From Deltaproteobacteria bacterium (GTDB lineage Bacteria; Desulfobacterota; DSM-4660; Desulfatiglandales; HGW-15), in NCBI GenBank assembly GCA_016926135.1, contig JAFGPH010000199.1, forward strand, positions 1 to 22,343: a DNA stretch of 22,343 nt. Reading direction: 5' to 3'. Under the pieces are notes generated by a model. That model did not search any database and had not been told where the DNA came from. It was given only the letters and a program-made list of their open reading frames with translations. Below are positions 6,745-14,470 of the stretch, piece by piece (within the stretch, counting starts at the first letter, position 1; the number at the start of each line of letters is the position of its first letter). The position numbers were made by a program, and so were the translations under genes.

Positions 6745-7851
6745 GTGGATACCATGGTTGAGCAGAATCAAAGCAGAGTGTTCATGTGTATGCAGTGCGG
6801 CATGTGCTCGGGGAGTTGCCCTGAGTCAGGCATCACCCCTTTCAATATCCGCAAGCTCGTGCGGAAGCGGTTTCTCGGGCGCGAGATCGAGGAGGCCATC
6901 GCCTGGTACTGCACCTCCTGTGGTGAATGTACCTTGAGGTGCCCCAGGGATGTGAAACCCTCTGAAATGATTTTTGAGCTGAGATCCCAGCTTGTCGAGG
7001 AAGGGGAGATCCCCCTGAGCGTCCAAAAGGCCCTGGAGAACACCTTTGTGCAGAAGAACCCGTGGGGTCGGCCGAAGGCCAAACGCGGCGCCTGGCTGGA
7101 GGAAATCGACATTGCGGTTCCCCATGTGAAGGATACAGCATCGAAGAGACTGCTTCTTGCCTGTTGCATTCAGGCCTATGACCCCAGGTGCATGGTCATT
7201 GCCCAGAACGTGGCGAAGATCCTCCACAGGGGCGGCGTGGAGTTCGGCGTGCTCAGGACCGAAGAGGCCTGCTGTGGGAACGAGATCCGGCGAATGGGCG
7301 AAATGGGCCTGTACGAGGATCTCCTGGAGCAGAACACAGCCACCTTCCGGAAACACGGGGTACAGGAGATCATCGCCCTTTCTCCTCACTGTATGAACGC
7401 ATTGAAGAACGAATACGGTGATCTGGGCATCAAGGTCTCCCACTATACGGAAGTGGTGGCGGGCATGATTGCGGAGGGCACCGTGACCTTCAAGTCCCGC
7501 TATGACAAGAAGGTCATCTACCATGATCCCTGCTTCCTTGGTAAGCAGAACAAGGTCTTCGACGCCCCGAGGAACATCCTTCGAGCCATACCAGGCCTCG
7601 ATCTCCTGGAGTTCACCTGGGCAAGGGAGAATTCCCTCTGCTGCGAGGGTGGAGGAGGGAGAATGTTTTTTGAGGCGGATACCCCCTACCACAGGAACAG
7701 TGAAAAGAGGGTAGAGGAGGCCGTGGAGCGGGGGGCCGAAGTGCTCGCCACGAGCTGTCCCTTCTGCGTGATGACCCTGGAGGACCCTGCTACGGAGAAA
7801 GGGCTGCCTGTCAGGGAGATCTCCGAGATCATCGTTGAGGCCATGGGATGA
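6745..7851 (+). CDS. Fused HdrC-HdrB-like iron-sulfur protein
   Basis: A 368-aa soluble redox protein. The N-terminal HdrC-like part has two four-cysteine clusters for [4Fe-4S] centres: C12/C15/C18/C22 and C53/C56/C59/C63. The C-terminal HdrB-like part has two CCG domains. The second is complete (C260, C296-C297, C335/C338, near SCPFC). The first has C138 and C173-C174, but the final CxxC reads SPHC (S210, C213), so one ligand is missing. Such proteins pass electrons to disulfides, quinones or an Hdr/flavin partner; HdrD, GlpC and LutA are relatives. No HdrA or flavoprotein lies next door, so the partner is unknown. GAGGAG sits 8 bases before the ATG. The gene stands alone between an aminotransferase read the other way and a convergent hydratase. 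Confidence 0.85.
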   Translation: MDTMVEQNQSRVFMCMQCGMCSGSCPESGITPFNIRKLVRKRFLGREIEEAIAWYCTSCGECTLRCPRDVKPSEMIFELRSQLVEEGEIPLSVQKALENTFVQKNPWGRPKAKRGAWLEEIDIAVPHVKDTASKRLLLACCIQAYDPRCMVIAQNVAKILHRGGVEFGVLRTEEACCGNEIRRMGEMGLYEDLLEQNTATFRKHGVQEIIALSPHCMNALKNEYGDLGIKVSHYTEVVAGMIAEGTVTFKSRYDKKVIYHDPCFLGKQNKVFDAPRNILRAIPGLDLLEFTWARENSLCCEGGGGRMFFEADTPYHRNSEKRVEEAVERGAEVLATSCPFCVMTLEDPATEKGLPVREISEIIVEAMG

Positions 7852-7884
7852 TCGGCGCCTCCTCCCTGTCTTCCGCTCCGGCCG

Positions 7885-7997
7885 GTGTCGTGTCCCGTCT
7901 TATAGGCATCGCAGAAACAGCTGCGTCCTGGACGACCACCCCCAGGGCGGCCCCTCGATCACCCTGGATTTGTGCAGGTATTTGTGGGACACGACAC
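7885..7997. repeat. 12-bp inverted repeat at a convergent gene end
   Basis: GTGTCGTGTCCC (7885-7896) is the exact reverse complement of GGGACACGACAC (7986-7997), with about 89 bases between. The right arm shares its last base with the stop codon of the minus-strand hydratase gene. It may be a bidirectional terminator or the ends of a small mobile remnant. No T-run follows either arm. Confidence 0.6.
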
Positions 7998-8788
7998 TAG
8001 ATGAACCGTGCGGAAACTGAACCCAGGCGGTCAAAGGTGGCCTTGAAACACGAACCCGGTTTGACCTCCAGGGCCGTGGTCAGCCCGCCGGACATGACGA
8101 ATTCCCCCTTGCCGAGGGTGATGCCGTAACGGGCCAGTTTGTTGGCGAGCCATGCCACCGGCTCTGCCGGGTTCCCCAGGGCTGCCGCCCCGGCTGCCGT
8201 CCCCATGATCTCACCGTTGCGCTCAAAGATCATGCCGATGAGCCGCAGGTCGATATCCGGCGTCAAGGAAGTGAGTTTGCCCCCCAGAATCACGATGCCG
8301 CTGGTGGCGTTGTCGGCGATAGCATCCATGATGGTCGGCTTGAGGTTCTTGATCCGCGTATCCTTGACCTCCAGCAGGGGCATGACACCCTCCGTAGCGG
8401 CCAGGACATCCACGACGGTTACGCCCGGTCCGCGGAGGTCTCTCTTGAGCAGGAATCCAATCTCGGCCTCGATGCGGGGGACCATCATGCTGTCCGCTCG
8501 AATGACTTCGCCCTCGCTGAAGACCTTGCTGTCCACGATAATGCCGAAGTCGGGCTCATCAATGCCAATCAGTTCCTGCATGGCCTTGCTGGTAAGGCCG
8601 ATTTTTCTTCCCACCACGACAGCACCCGCCTTCACCTTCGCCTCGATCGTCTTCAACTGAACGGCGTAGGCCTCATCATAGGTCATTTCAGGGTATCGGG
8701 CCGTAATGGGATCGATAGGCGTGCAGGATTTTTCCGCCTCCAGCAACTGGGAAGCGATTTCCTGGACCGTTTGTTCCTTAAGTGACAT
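7997..8788 (-). CDS. 2-keto-4-pentenoate hydratase-family enzyme (MhpD/DmpE/DmpH type)
   Basis: The 263-aa length and motifs fit the family that includes 2-keto-4-pentenoate hydratase and 2-oxo-3-hexenedioate decarboxylase, which act on 2-oxo or 2-hydroxydienoic acids with a divalent metal. Visible are VGRKIGLTSKAMQ, IDEPDFGIIVDS, the metal-binding pair E107 and E109 in RIEAEIGFLL, and E140 in LLEVKDTRI, close to E106, E108 and E139 of E. coli MhpD. Hydratase and decarboxylase cannot be told apart here. It is the last gene of the catabolic operon, 166 bases after tctC and beyond a strong hairpin. GAGGAG lies 6 bases before the ATG. Confidence 0.88.
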   Translation of the reverse strand: MSLKEQTVQEIASQLLEAEKSCTPIDPITARYPEMTYDEAYAVQLKTIEAKVKAGAVVVGRKIGLTSKAMQELIGIDEPDFGIIVDSKVFSEGEVIRADSMMVPRIEAEIGFLLKRDLRGPGVTVVDVLAATEGVMPLLEVKDTRIKNLKPTIMDAIADNATSGIVILGGKLTSLTPDIDLRLIGMIFERNGEIMGTAAGAAALGNPAEPVAWLANKLARYGITLGKGEFVMSGGLTTALEVKPGSCFKATFDRLGSVSARFI

Positions 8789-8891
8789 AACTCGCTCCTC
8801 GCTGGATATGCCCTACGGGGTCTGTTTATTGTGGTACAAGGTACGATGGGTCTCTGCAAAAGGCTGAAGAAATCGTTTCTGTCTGGGCGAC

Positions 8892-8928
8892 CACCCTACC
8901 GGACGGCCCTGAACCGCCCGGTGGGGTG
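8892..8928 (-). promoter_or_regulatory. Intercistronic hairpin between tctC and the hydratase gene
   Basis: A 15-base stem pairs 8892-8906 with 8914-8928, closed by a 7-base loop. On the minus-strand RNA only one A-C mismatch and one G-U wobble break it. It starts about 26 bases after the tctC stop and has no U-run. It probably stabilises the upstream mRNA or lowers expression of the following gene. Confidence 0.6.
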
Positions 8929-8954
8929 AACGTTATGAATGGCGGTACGGGACT

Positions 8955-9935
8955 CTAGATCTTCCCGATATCCCGGACGGCTTTCCTCGTGCGCGACCCA
9001 TCCTTCTGGATGAATTTGATGAAATCCGGCTGGTCCAGATAGTGGATGGGGGTCTTCATCTGCTTCATGGCCTTGATGAACTCGGGGCTCTCCACGGCCT
9101 TTCGTACCGAGTCACGCAACTTTTGTACGATGGGATCAGGAGTCCCCTTGAGGGCAAAGACGCCGGCCCAGATGTAGAACTCTGCGTCCCAGCCCTTTTC
9201 CAGGGTTGTTGGAACGTCGGGCATGGAGGCCAGTCTCTTATTGCCGATGACCAGAAGCGGTCTCACGGTCCCCGCCTGCATCTGGGCCATCACCACGCTG
9301 GGGCTGAAGGCCGCGGTGTCGATATGCCTGCCCAGGAGGGCCTTCAGGGAAGGGCCACCACCGGTGTAAGGGATGTGGTTCAGCTTGATGTTTGCCGCCA
9401 TCGTGAAAAGCTCCGCGCCCACATGCATGGTGCTGTATTTCCCTGCAGAGCCCAGGTTGATCTGGTCCGGTCTCTTCTTGGCATCGGCCACGAATTCGTC
9501 GATGGTCTTCCAGGGTGAGTCCTTGTGCACGGTGATCACCACGGGGTCCGCACTCAGGAGCGCAATCGGTATGAAATCCTCCTCCTGATAGGCCGGTTTC
9601 CGGTCGAAGAGCTTGTCCACCTCGTAGAGGAAGGGCAGGCTGGAAAGGGCCACCACGATAGTGTAGCCGTCCGGTTTCTGGATGGAGGCGTACTGCAGGC
9701 CCACGGCTCCGCCTGCCCCCTGCTTGTTGATGACCATCAAGGGCTTCTTGAACATCGGTTCAAGTGCGGCCCCCAGGGCGCGGGCGTGAAGGTCGGCCGC
9801 CCCTCCCGGCGGGAAGGGAACGACCACGTTCACGGCACGGGTCGGGTAGTCCGCCTGGGCCCATGCCGGGGCTGCCGCCAGAAACATCAGCGCCAACGCA
9901 CTCACCAAACCGAAGAACCTCATCTGCAATCTCAT
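8955..9935 (-). CDS. tctC: Tripartite tricarboxylate transporter binding protein (TctC/Bug family)
   Basis: A 326-aa periplasmic receptor. The signal peptide is MRLQMRFFGLVSALALMFLA with cleavage after AWA (about residue 26). Bug-family motifs follow: YPTRAVNVVVPFPPGGAAD, NKQGAGGAVGLQYAS, LGSAGKYSTMHVGAELF and HIPYTGGGPSLKALLGRHID. Bug proteins bind carboxylates through two water molecules bridged by main-chain groups, so the exact ligand cannot be read from sequence. It delivers substrate to the TctAB permease encoded immediately upstream. AAAGGAG lies 7 bases before the ATG. A strong hairpin follows the gene. Confidence 0.93.
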   Translation of the reverse strand: MRLQMRFFGLVSALALMFLAAAPAWAQADYPTRAVNVVVPFPPGGAADLHARALGAALEPMFKKPLMVINKQGAGGAVGLQYASIQKPDGYTIVVALSSLPFLYEVDKLFDRKPAYQEEDFIPIALLSADPVVITVHKDSPWKTIDEFVADAKKRPDQINLGSAGKYSTMHVGAELFTMAANIKLNHIPYTGGGPSLKALLGRHIDTAAFSPSVVMAQMQAGTVRPLLVIGNKRLASMPDVPTTLEKGWDAEFYIWAGVFALKGTPDPIVQKLRDSVRKAVESPEFIKAMKQMKTPIHYLDQPDFIKFIQKDGSRTRKAVRDIGKI

Positions 9936-9993
9936 GTCTTTACTCCTTTCATGTGTTGTGCTTGTTTTGGGAACAGTCTTTCCTCATTTCCGG

Positions 9994-11520
9994 TTACCCG
10001 TCTTTCTCTGCTTGAGTCAGTTTTTCCCTCCAAGCCGCCTTTTTGCGGGATTGGGAACGGAAGGTCAGAAGAATCAGAAGGGCTGTGCCTACCAGAAAAG
10101 TCAGGGAAATCGGTCTCGTGAGGAAGATCGCGTAGCTGCCGTGGGACATGGCCAGGGACTGGCGGAAACCGTTTTCGATGATAGGGGAGAGAACCAGGCC
10201 CAGCACGACCGGTGCAGCGTCGAAGTTGAATTTGCGCAGTACATACCCAAGCACCCCCATGGCCAGCATCACGGCAAGATCCGTAGTGGTGTAATTGGCG
10301 GCATACACCCCCAGGATGCAGAACGTCAGCACAATGGGATAGAGATACCGGTAGGGTATTCGGAGGAGGTTCACAAAGATGCCGATCAGGGGCAGGTTGA
10401 GGATCAGAAGGACGAAGTTGCCCAGGTACATGCTGCCCACCAGGCCCCAGAAGATGACCGGCTGCTCCGTGATGAACTGAGGTCCGGGATTCACGCCGTG
10501 CACGATGAGTGCCGCCAGGAGCACAGCCGCAATGGGCCCTGTGGGGACACCCAGGGCAAGCATGGGAATCAGAGCTCCTGTACTTGCGGCGTTGTTGGCC
10601 GATTCCGGCCCCGCCACGCCTTCGATGGCCCCTTTACCGAACCGCTCCGGGTGCTTGGACACCCGCCGCTCGATGGCATAGGAGATGAAGGTGGAAATGA
10701 TGTGGGCCGAACCGGGGATGATCCCGATGAAAAAACCGAGCAGCGTGCCCCGGCCGATGGGGGCGACCGAGCGCTTGATTTCTTCCCTGGAGGGGATCAG
10801 ATCCCGCAGGCGCGGCTTTATGGTCTCAGGCCTGCCGGGGTCTCCGGCGGTGGCCATGATCTCCGAGATGCCGAAAAGGCCTACGACCACGGGTACAATG
10901 GAAATGCCGTCCCCAAAGGCGACCATCCCGTAGGAAAAGCGGAAATACCCGGAGATAAAGTCCATTCCCACCGTGCCAAGAAGGAGGCCCAGGGCGATCA
11001 TGGCGATGTTCTTGGCCATGGAGCCGCCGGTCATGTACCCCAGCACGAACAGCCCGAGGACCAGCAGGGAAAAATACTCCGGAGGCCCGAAGCGCAATGC
11101 AAACCGCGCCAGGGGGGGCGCCACGAACATCAACCCGATGACCGCAAAGGTGCCGGCTATGTACGAGCCTATGGCACAGATCGCCAGGGCAGGGCCTGCC
11201 CGACCGCTCTGGGCCATGGCGTAGCCGTCTATGCAGGTCATGACCGATGCCGCTTCTCCGGGGATCCTCATGAGGATGGAGGTGGTGGACCCTCCGTACA
11301 TGGCCCCGTAATAGACGCTGCAGAGTAAGATCATGCCGCTGGTGGGGTCGATGCCGAAGGTGAAGGGGAGAAGCAGGCTGATGCCTGCCAGAGGGCCGAC
11401 ACCGGGGAGGACGCCCACCATGGTGCCGATAAAACAGCCCACGATCGCGTAAACAAGGTTGTGGGGCGTGAATGCGGTGGCAAATCCCAGCAGGAGGTTT
11501 GGCAAGGTCTCGTTGATCAT
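9994..11520 (-). CDS. tctA: Tripartite tricarboxylate transporter large membrane subunit (TctA)
   Basis: A 508-aa membrane protein, the length usual for TctA, with about 12 hydrophobic segments. The two family signatures are present: GTMVGVLPGVGPLAGISLLL near residue 33, and later GIIPGSAHIIS with VAGPESANNAASTGALIPM and LGVPTGPIAAVLLAAL. TctA forms the solute channel with TctB and takes substrate from TctC. It starts one base after the tctB stop, so the two are probably translated together. The final helix is followed by a basic tail. Confidence 0.95.
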   Translation of the reverse strand: MINETLPNLLLGFATAFTPHNLVYAIVGCFIGTMVGVLPGVGPLAGISLLLPFTFGIDPTSGMILLCSVYYGAMYGGSTTSILMRIPGEAASVMTCIDGYAMAQSGRAGPALAICAIGSYIAGTFAVIGLMFVAPPLARFALRFGPPEYFSLLVLGLFVLGYMTGGSMAKNIAMIALGLLLGTVGMDFISGYFRFSYGMVAFGDGISIVPVVVGLFGISEIMATAGDPGRPETIKPRLRDLIPSREEIKRSVAPIGRGTLLGFFIGIIPGSAHIISTFISYAIERRVSKHPERFGKGAIEGVAGPESANNAASTGALIPMLALGVPTGPIAAVLLAALIVHGVNPGPQFITEQPVIFWGLVGSMYLGNFVLLILNLPLIGIFVNLLRIPYRYLYPIVLTFCILGVYAANYTTTDLAVMLAMGVLGYVLRKFNFDAAPVVLGLVLSPIIENGFRQSLAMSHGSYAIFLTRPISLTFLVGTALLILLTFRSQSRKKAAWREKLTQAEKDG

Positions 11521-11521
11521 C

Positions 11522-12007
11522 TCAGAATCCCAGCATTCCTTCCGGAAGAGGAACGTTGAGGAATCCCCTGAACACCGAATAGGTACCGAAGGCCAGTCCC
11601 AAGGAGAGGGCCAGGGTCACCCACCACTTGTGCCGCTCCACTACACCGAAAAGGAACAGAAGGATGATGAGAATGGTCAGCCGGTACCCAAGCGGTTCGA
11701 TGGCGTACACGGCGAACAGACAGCACAACCCGATGTAAAAGGCCTTTTTTGCGCCGGGCCAGTCCACCGACCGAAAAGCCGGAGACGATTGCCCGGAGAA
11801 AAAGACGATGATGCCGCAGACCCCCAGGATGGCCGCCAGGAGCAGGGGGAAGTACCCAGGTCCGGGCCGGTAGTGGTTCCCCACAGGAAGGACCATAACG
11901 ACATGCAGACAGATGTATAGGGCCAGCGCGACGAGCACGAGTCCGCTGATCTGATCGATCTTGATCTCTTTCGCAGGTTTTCTTGCAGGACCTGTCACTT
12001 CTTCCAT
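11522..12007 (-). CDS. tctB: Tripartite tricarboxylate transporter small membrane subunit (TctB)
   Basis: A 161-aa protein with four helices (about residues 20-42, 51-70, 90-120 as a pair of close segments, and 128-148). The motif GPGYFPLLLAAILGVCG is the typical TctB signature after the first helix. GAGGAG is 6 bases before the ATG. It lies between panB and tctA, so the order B-A-C is kept in this operon. It is less conserved than TctA, as is usual. Confidence 0.9.
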   Translation of the reverse strand: MEEVTGPARKPAKEIKIDQISGLVLVALALYICLHVVMVLPVGNHYRPGPGYFPLLLAAILGVCGIIVFFSGQSSPAFRSVDWPGAKKAFYIGLCCLFAVYAIEPLGYRLTILIILLFLFGVVERHKWWVTLALSLGLAFGTYSVFRGFLNVPLPEGMLGF

Positions 12008-12062
12008 CCTTCACTCCTCAGGGGGCCGCAAGAGGCTCCCTCGTCATAGGATAGGAAAGGCG

Positions 12063-12917
12063 TCAAGCCCGGCTGGATTCTATCCACTTCTGAAAGCGGT
12101 CTTTCTCCTCGGGGATCATGCCATAGGTATGCTTCGGTTCGGGAAAGACCCCGGATCTCACTTCCCTGCAATACTCGGAAAGGGCTTCCACGCTGATCCG
12201 GGCAATCTCTGCATACCGCTTTACGAATTTGGGGGTGAAGGCCTCAAAGACCCCCAGCGCGTCGCTGACGATCAGGAGCTGTCCGTCGCAGTCAGGCCCC
12301 GCACCGATGCTCAGGACGGGTATGGAGAGGGTCGCCCGGATGTACCCGGCTACCTCGGGCGGGATGGCCTCCAGGAGAATCATGGCGGCGCCCGCCTCTT
12401 GCACGGCAAGGGCGTCTTCAACCTGCGCCTTCGCACTCTCGAAGGTGCGCCCCTGGGCCCTGAATCCGCCCAATTGGGAGGAACTCTGCGGCGTGAGGCC
12501 GGTGTGCCCCATGACCAACATCCCGGCATCCACCATAGCGCGAATCCGGGTGGCGACCCGCACCCCGCCCTCCAGCTTGACCGCGTCTACTCCGGCTTCC
12601 TTGAAAAACCGGCCTGCATTCATTACCGCGGCCTCGTCTGAGGACTGGTACGAAAGAAAGGGCATGTCCCCGATGACGAAGGTGTTGGATGCCCCTCGAC
12701 GGACGGCTTCGGAGTGTGCGATCATCTGGTCCATGGTGACCGGCATGGTCCCGTTATAGCCGTAGATGCACATCCCGAGGGAGTCTCCCACGAGAATCAT
12801 GTCGATGCCTGCCTTCTCGGCGAACGTGGCTGTAGGATAGTCATAGCTGGTGATGAAGGTGATGGGTTCTTTTCGGGCCTTCATCTCAAAGAAATCTTGG
12901 ATGGTCTTCTTTTTCAT
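12063..12917 (-). CDS. panB: Ketopantoate hydroxymethyltransferase-like enzyme (PanB family)
   Basis: A 284-aa PanB-family protein. PanB moves a one-carbon unit from 5,10-methylene-tetrahydrofolate to 3-methyl-2-oxobutanoate. All expected active-site residues are in place: D45 (VGDSLGM), D84 (GDMPFLSY), K114 and E116 (VKLEGG), and E182 (LLEAIP). The gene is not beside panC or panD but inside a transporter and dehydrogenase operon, which points to a catabolic or alternative role, for example the reverse retro-aldol reaction on a 4-hydroxy-2-oxo acid. That role is inference. The ATG at 12915-12917 is preferred over an in-frame TTG three codons upstream, whose purine-rich site would be only about one base away. 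Confidence 0.9.
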   Translation of the reverse strand: MKKKTIQDFFEMKARKEPITFITSYDYPTATFAEKAGIDMILVGDSLGMCIYGYNGTMPVTMDQMIAHSEAVRRGASNTFVIGDMPFLSYQSSDEAAVMNAGRFFKEAGVDAVKLEGGVRVATRIRAMVDAGMLVMGHTGLTPQSSSQLGGFRAQGRTFESAKAQVEDALAVQEAGAAMILLEAIPPEVAGYIRATLSIPVLSIGAGPDCDGQLLIVSDALGVFEAFTPKFVKRYAEIARISVEALSEYCREVRSGVFPEPKHTYGMIPEEKDRFQKWIESSRA

Positions 12918-12958
12918 GGTTTCCAAACCTCACTTCAAGTCGTTGCAGGTTGGCGGAA

Positions 12959-14143
12959 TCACTCCAGGCAGACTCTGGGCTTGAATGCATTCCTGTAAAT
13001 CTCCTCGATATCCGATACACTTAGGTTTCGGACGCACCGGCCGAGGAGTCTCCGTTCCGCATGGGCGTCCGGGGCCCATTTGGCGGCTTTCGATTCATCG
13101 GTGATCCCCACATCCGGTAGGCACATGGGCAACCTGACGCTCTTCAAGAGGTGCGCGAGGGCGTCCAGGGCCACCTCCGATGCCTCCCGCAGGGAAAGGC
13201 CCTCGATGTTCTCGCCCATGGCTTCGGCAAGGCGGGCGAATTTCTCCGGCCTGGCTACGACGATGGCATCGAAACAGGCGATGAGAATGGCGCAGAGGGA
13301 GACGCCGTGAGCCACGTGGAACTCCCCGCCGATCGGATAGGCCATGGCGTGCACGAGACTCGTGCCGGAATTGTTGAGCACCAAGCCCGACATCATGCTT
13401 CCCAGGGACATGTGGTACCGCGCCTCCAGGTTCTCCCCGTCCGCAAAGGCAGGGCCGAGCCAGCGGGTAATGATGCGAATCGCCTCCAATGAGATCGCGT
13501 CCGTCAGGGGATTGGCATTCTTGGACAGATAGGGCTCTGCTGCATGAAGAAAGGCATCTATTCCTGCACTGGCGGTCACGGTGGGCGGGCAACCCATGCT
13601 GAGCAATGGATCCACGATCGCCACGTTGGGCAAAAGGGCGGTGGATGCCACGGCCTTTTTTACCTGCGTTTCCGTATCCAGGAAGATGGCGTGTTTGGTC
13701 ACTTCCGCACCTGTTCCCGCGGTTGTGGGGACCATGATCGTGGGGCGACCCCTTGCGGGCACCTTTTCCTTTCCGAAGTAATCCCTGGTCTTGCCCGGAT
13801 TGGTGACCAGCGCGGAAGCCATCTTGGCCACATCCAGGATACTGCCCCCGCCAAGACCGATGACCACCTCGAAATCCCCATCCTTGGCCACCTGTGATGC
13901 CGCTTCAGCAATGTGAGTGGCAGGTTCCGGGGTGTCCCGACCCTGGATGTTCACCTCATAGTCGATGGACCGGCTTTCCAGGGAGGCCTTGGCCTTTTCC
14001 AGAATACTCGATTCCGATATGGTCGGTCCCGTGATTAACAGGGATCGCTTGGCTCCGAGCCTCACCACCTCCTGGCCGAGGAGATGGATGGTATCGAGCC
14101 CGAAATGGATGAGGGGGGTACTAAATGGGAAGGTCTGAAACAT
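12959..14143 (-). CDS. Iron-containing alcohol dehydrogenase (class III)
   Basis: A 394-aa enzyme. NAD(P) binding is shown by GLGGGSILDVAK (residues 96-107) and PTTAGTGAEVTK. The four metal ligands are all there: D196 and H200 in GIDAFLHAAEPY, H265 in LVHAMAYPIGG, and H279 in FHVAHGVSLC. The family oxidises or reduces small alcohols, aldehydes and hydroxy acids; lactaldehyde reductase and hydroxyacid-oxoacid transhydrogenase are relatives. It is the promoter-proximal gene of the operon with panB, tctBAC and the hydratase, so it probably acts on the imported acid or a breakdown product. AAGGAGG lies 5 bases before the ATG at 14141-14143; the longer upstream reading frame is not needed. Confidence 0.92.
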   Translation of the reverse strand: MFQTFPFSTPLIHFGLDTIHLLGQEVVRLGAKRSLLITGPTISESSILEKAKASLESRSIDYEVNIQGRDTPEPATHIAEAASQVAKDGDFEVVIGLGGGSILDVAKMASALVTNPGKTRDYFGKEKVPARGRPTIMVPTTAGTGAEVTKHAIFLDTETQVKKAVASTALLPNVAIVDPLLSMGCPPTVTASAGIDAFLHAAEPYLSKNANPLTDAISLEAIRIITRWLGPAFADGENLEARYHMSLGSMMSGLVLNNSGTSLVHAMAYPIGGEFHVAHGVSLCAILIACFDAIVVARPEKFARLAEAMGENIEGLSLREASEVALDALAHLLKSVRLPMCLPDVGITDESKAAKWAPDAHAERRLLGRCVRNLSVSDIEEIYRNAFKPRVCLE

Positions 14144-14232
14144 GGATTCCTCCTTATTGTGATGGGTCCTTTTCCCGGGCCGCATTCTGTGAAACGGACA
14201 AAATTGGTCTTAAACCATTCCAGAATCAATGG

Positions 14233-14269
14233 CAACCAATTCATATCCGACACCTCCATACGCTGTCAA
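14233..14269 (-). promoter_or_regulatory. Promoter of the ADH-PanB-TctBAC-hydratase operon with an operator half-site
   Basis: On the minus strand -35 TTGACA (14269-14264), an 18-base spacer and TATGAA (14245-14240) form a good sigma-70 promoter. The half-site CAACCAATT (14233-14241) touches the -10, so a bound regulator would block it. The start point is near 14232, about 90 bases from the ATG. Confidence 0.6.
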
Positions 14270-14282
14270 GTTTTTTCTGGTA

Positions 14283-14311
14283 TTGTCAGTAGTACTATAA
14301 TTTAATATGTA
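14283..14311 (+). promoter_or_regulatory. Possible promoter of the GntR gene
   Basis: TTGTCA (14283-14288), 17 bases, TATGTA (14306-14311). A second candidate uses the perfect -10 TATAAT at 14296-14301 with a poor -35. Either start would lie upstream of the palindrome at 14334-14353. Confidence 0.4.
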
Positions 14312-14333
14312 ATATGAATATATTAGCAAAAAA

Positions 14334-14353
14334 AACCAATCTGCAAATTGGTT
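14334..14353. promoter_or_regulatory. Candidate GntR operator
   Basis: AACCAAT (14334-14340) and ATTGGTT (14347-14353) form a perfect 7-bp inverted repeat around CTGCAA. The right arm with flanks, AATTGGTTG, recurs inverted at the operon promoter (14233-14241). A regulator encoded next door binding here would control both itself and the operon. This is inferred. Confidence 0.5.
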
Positions 14354-14470
14354 GTTGAATAATGCAGGCGGGAATGATATAGAGAGATGACCTGTTCGGA
14401 GGTGACTTTTTTGCGAGGCCTTCAACGTCAAGGTTCTACACAATTTAAATATGGAAGGTTAACCACGGGT

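Larger units (their letters stand above)
14144..14470. other. Divergent control region between the catabolic operon and its GntR regulator
   Basis: This AT-rich spacer holds promoters on both strands, three related half-sites (AATTGGTTG at 14346-14354 and, inverted, at 14233-14241; AACCAAT at 14334-14340), and a copy of the dispersed GACTTTTTTGCGAGGCC motif at 14404-14420. No gene is supported here. The open frame from 14387 leading into the regulator gene crosses the dispersed motif and is probably not translated. Confidence 0.6.

Noticed and set aside
9934..11328. Plus-strand ORF of 464 codons opposite tctA
   Set aside because: Antisense shadow of TctA, with the same skewed composition and no recognisable domain.
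14387..14470. N-terminal extension of the GntR protein
   Set aside because: It overlaps a dispersed repeat, adds nothing to the winged-helix fold, and the inner ATG fits the family length.
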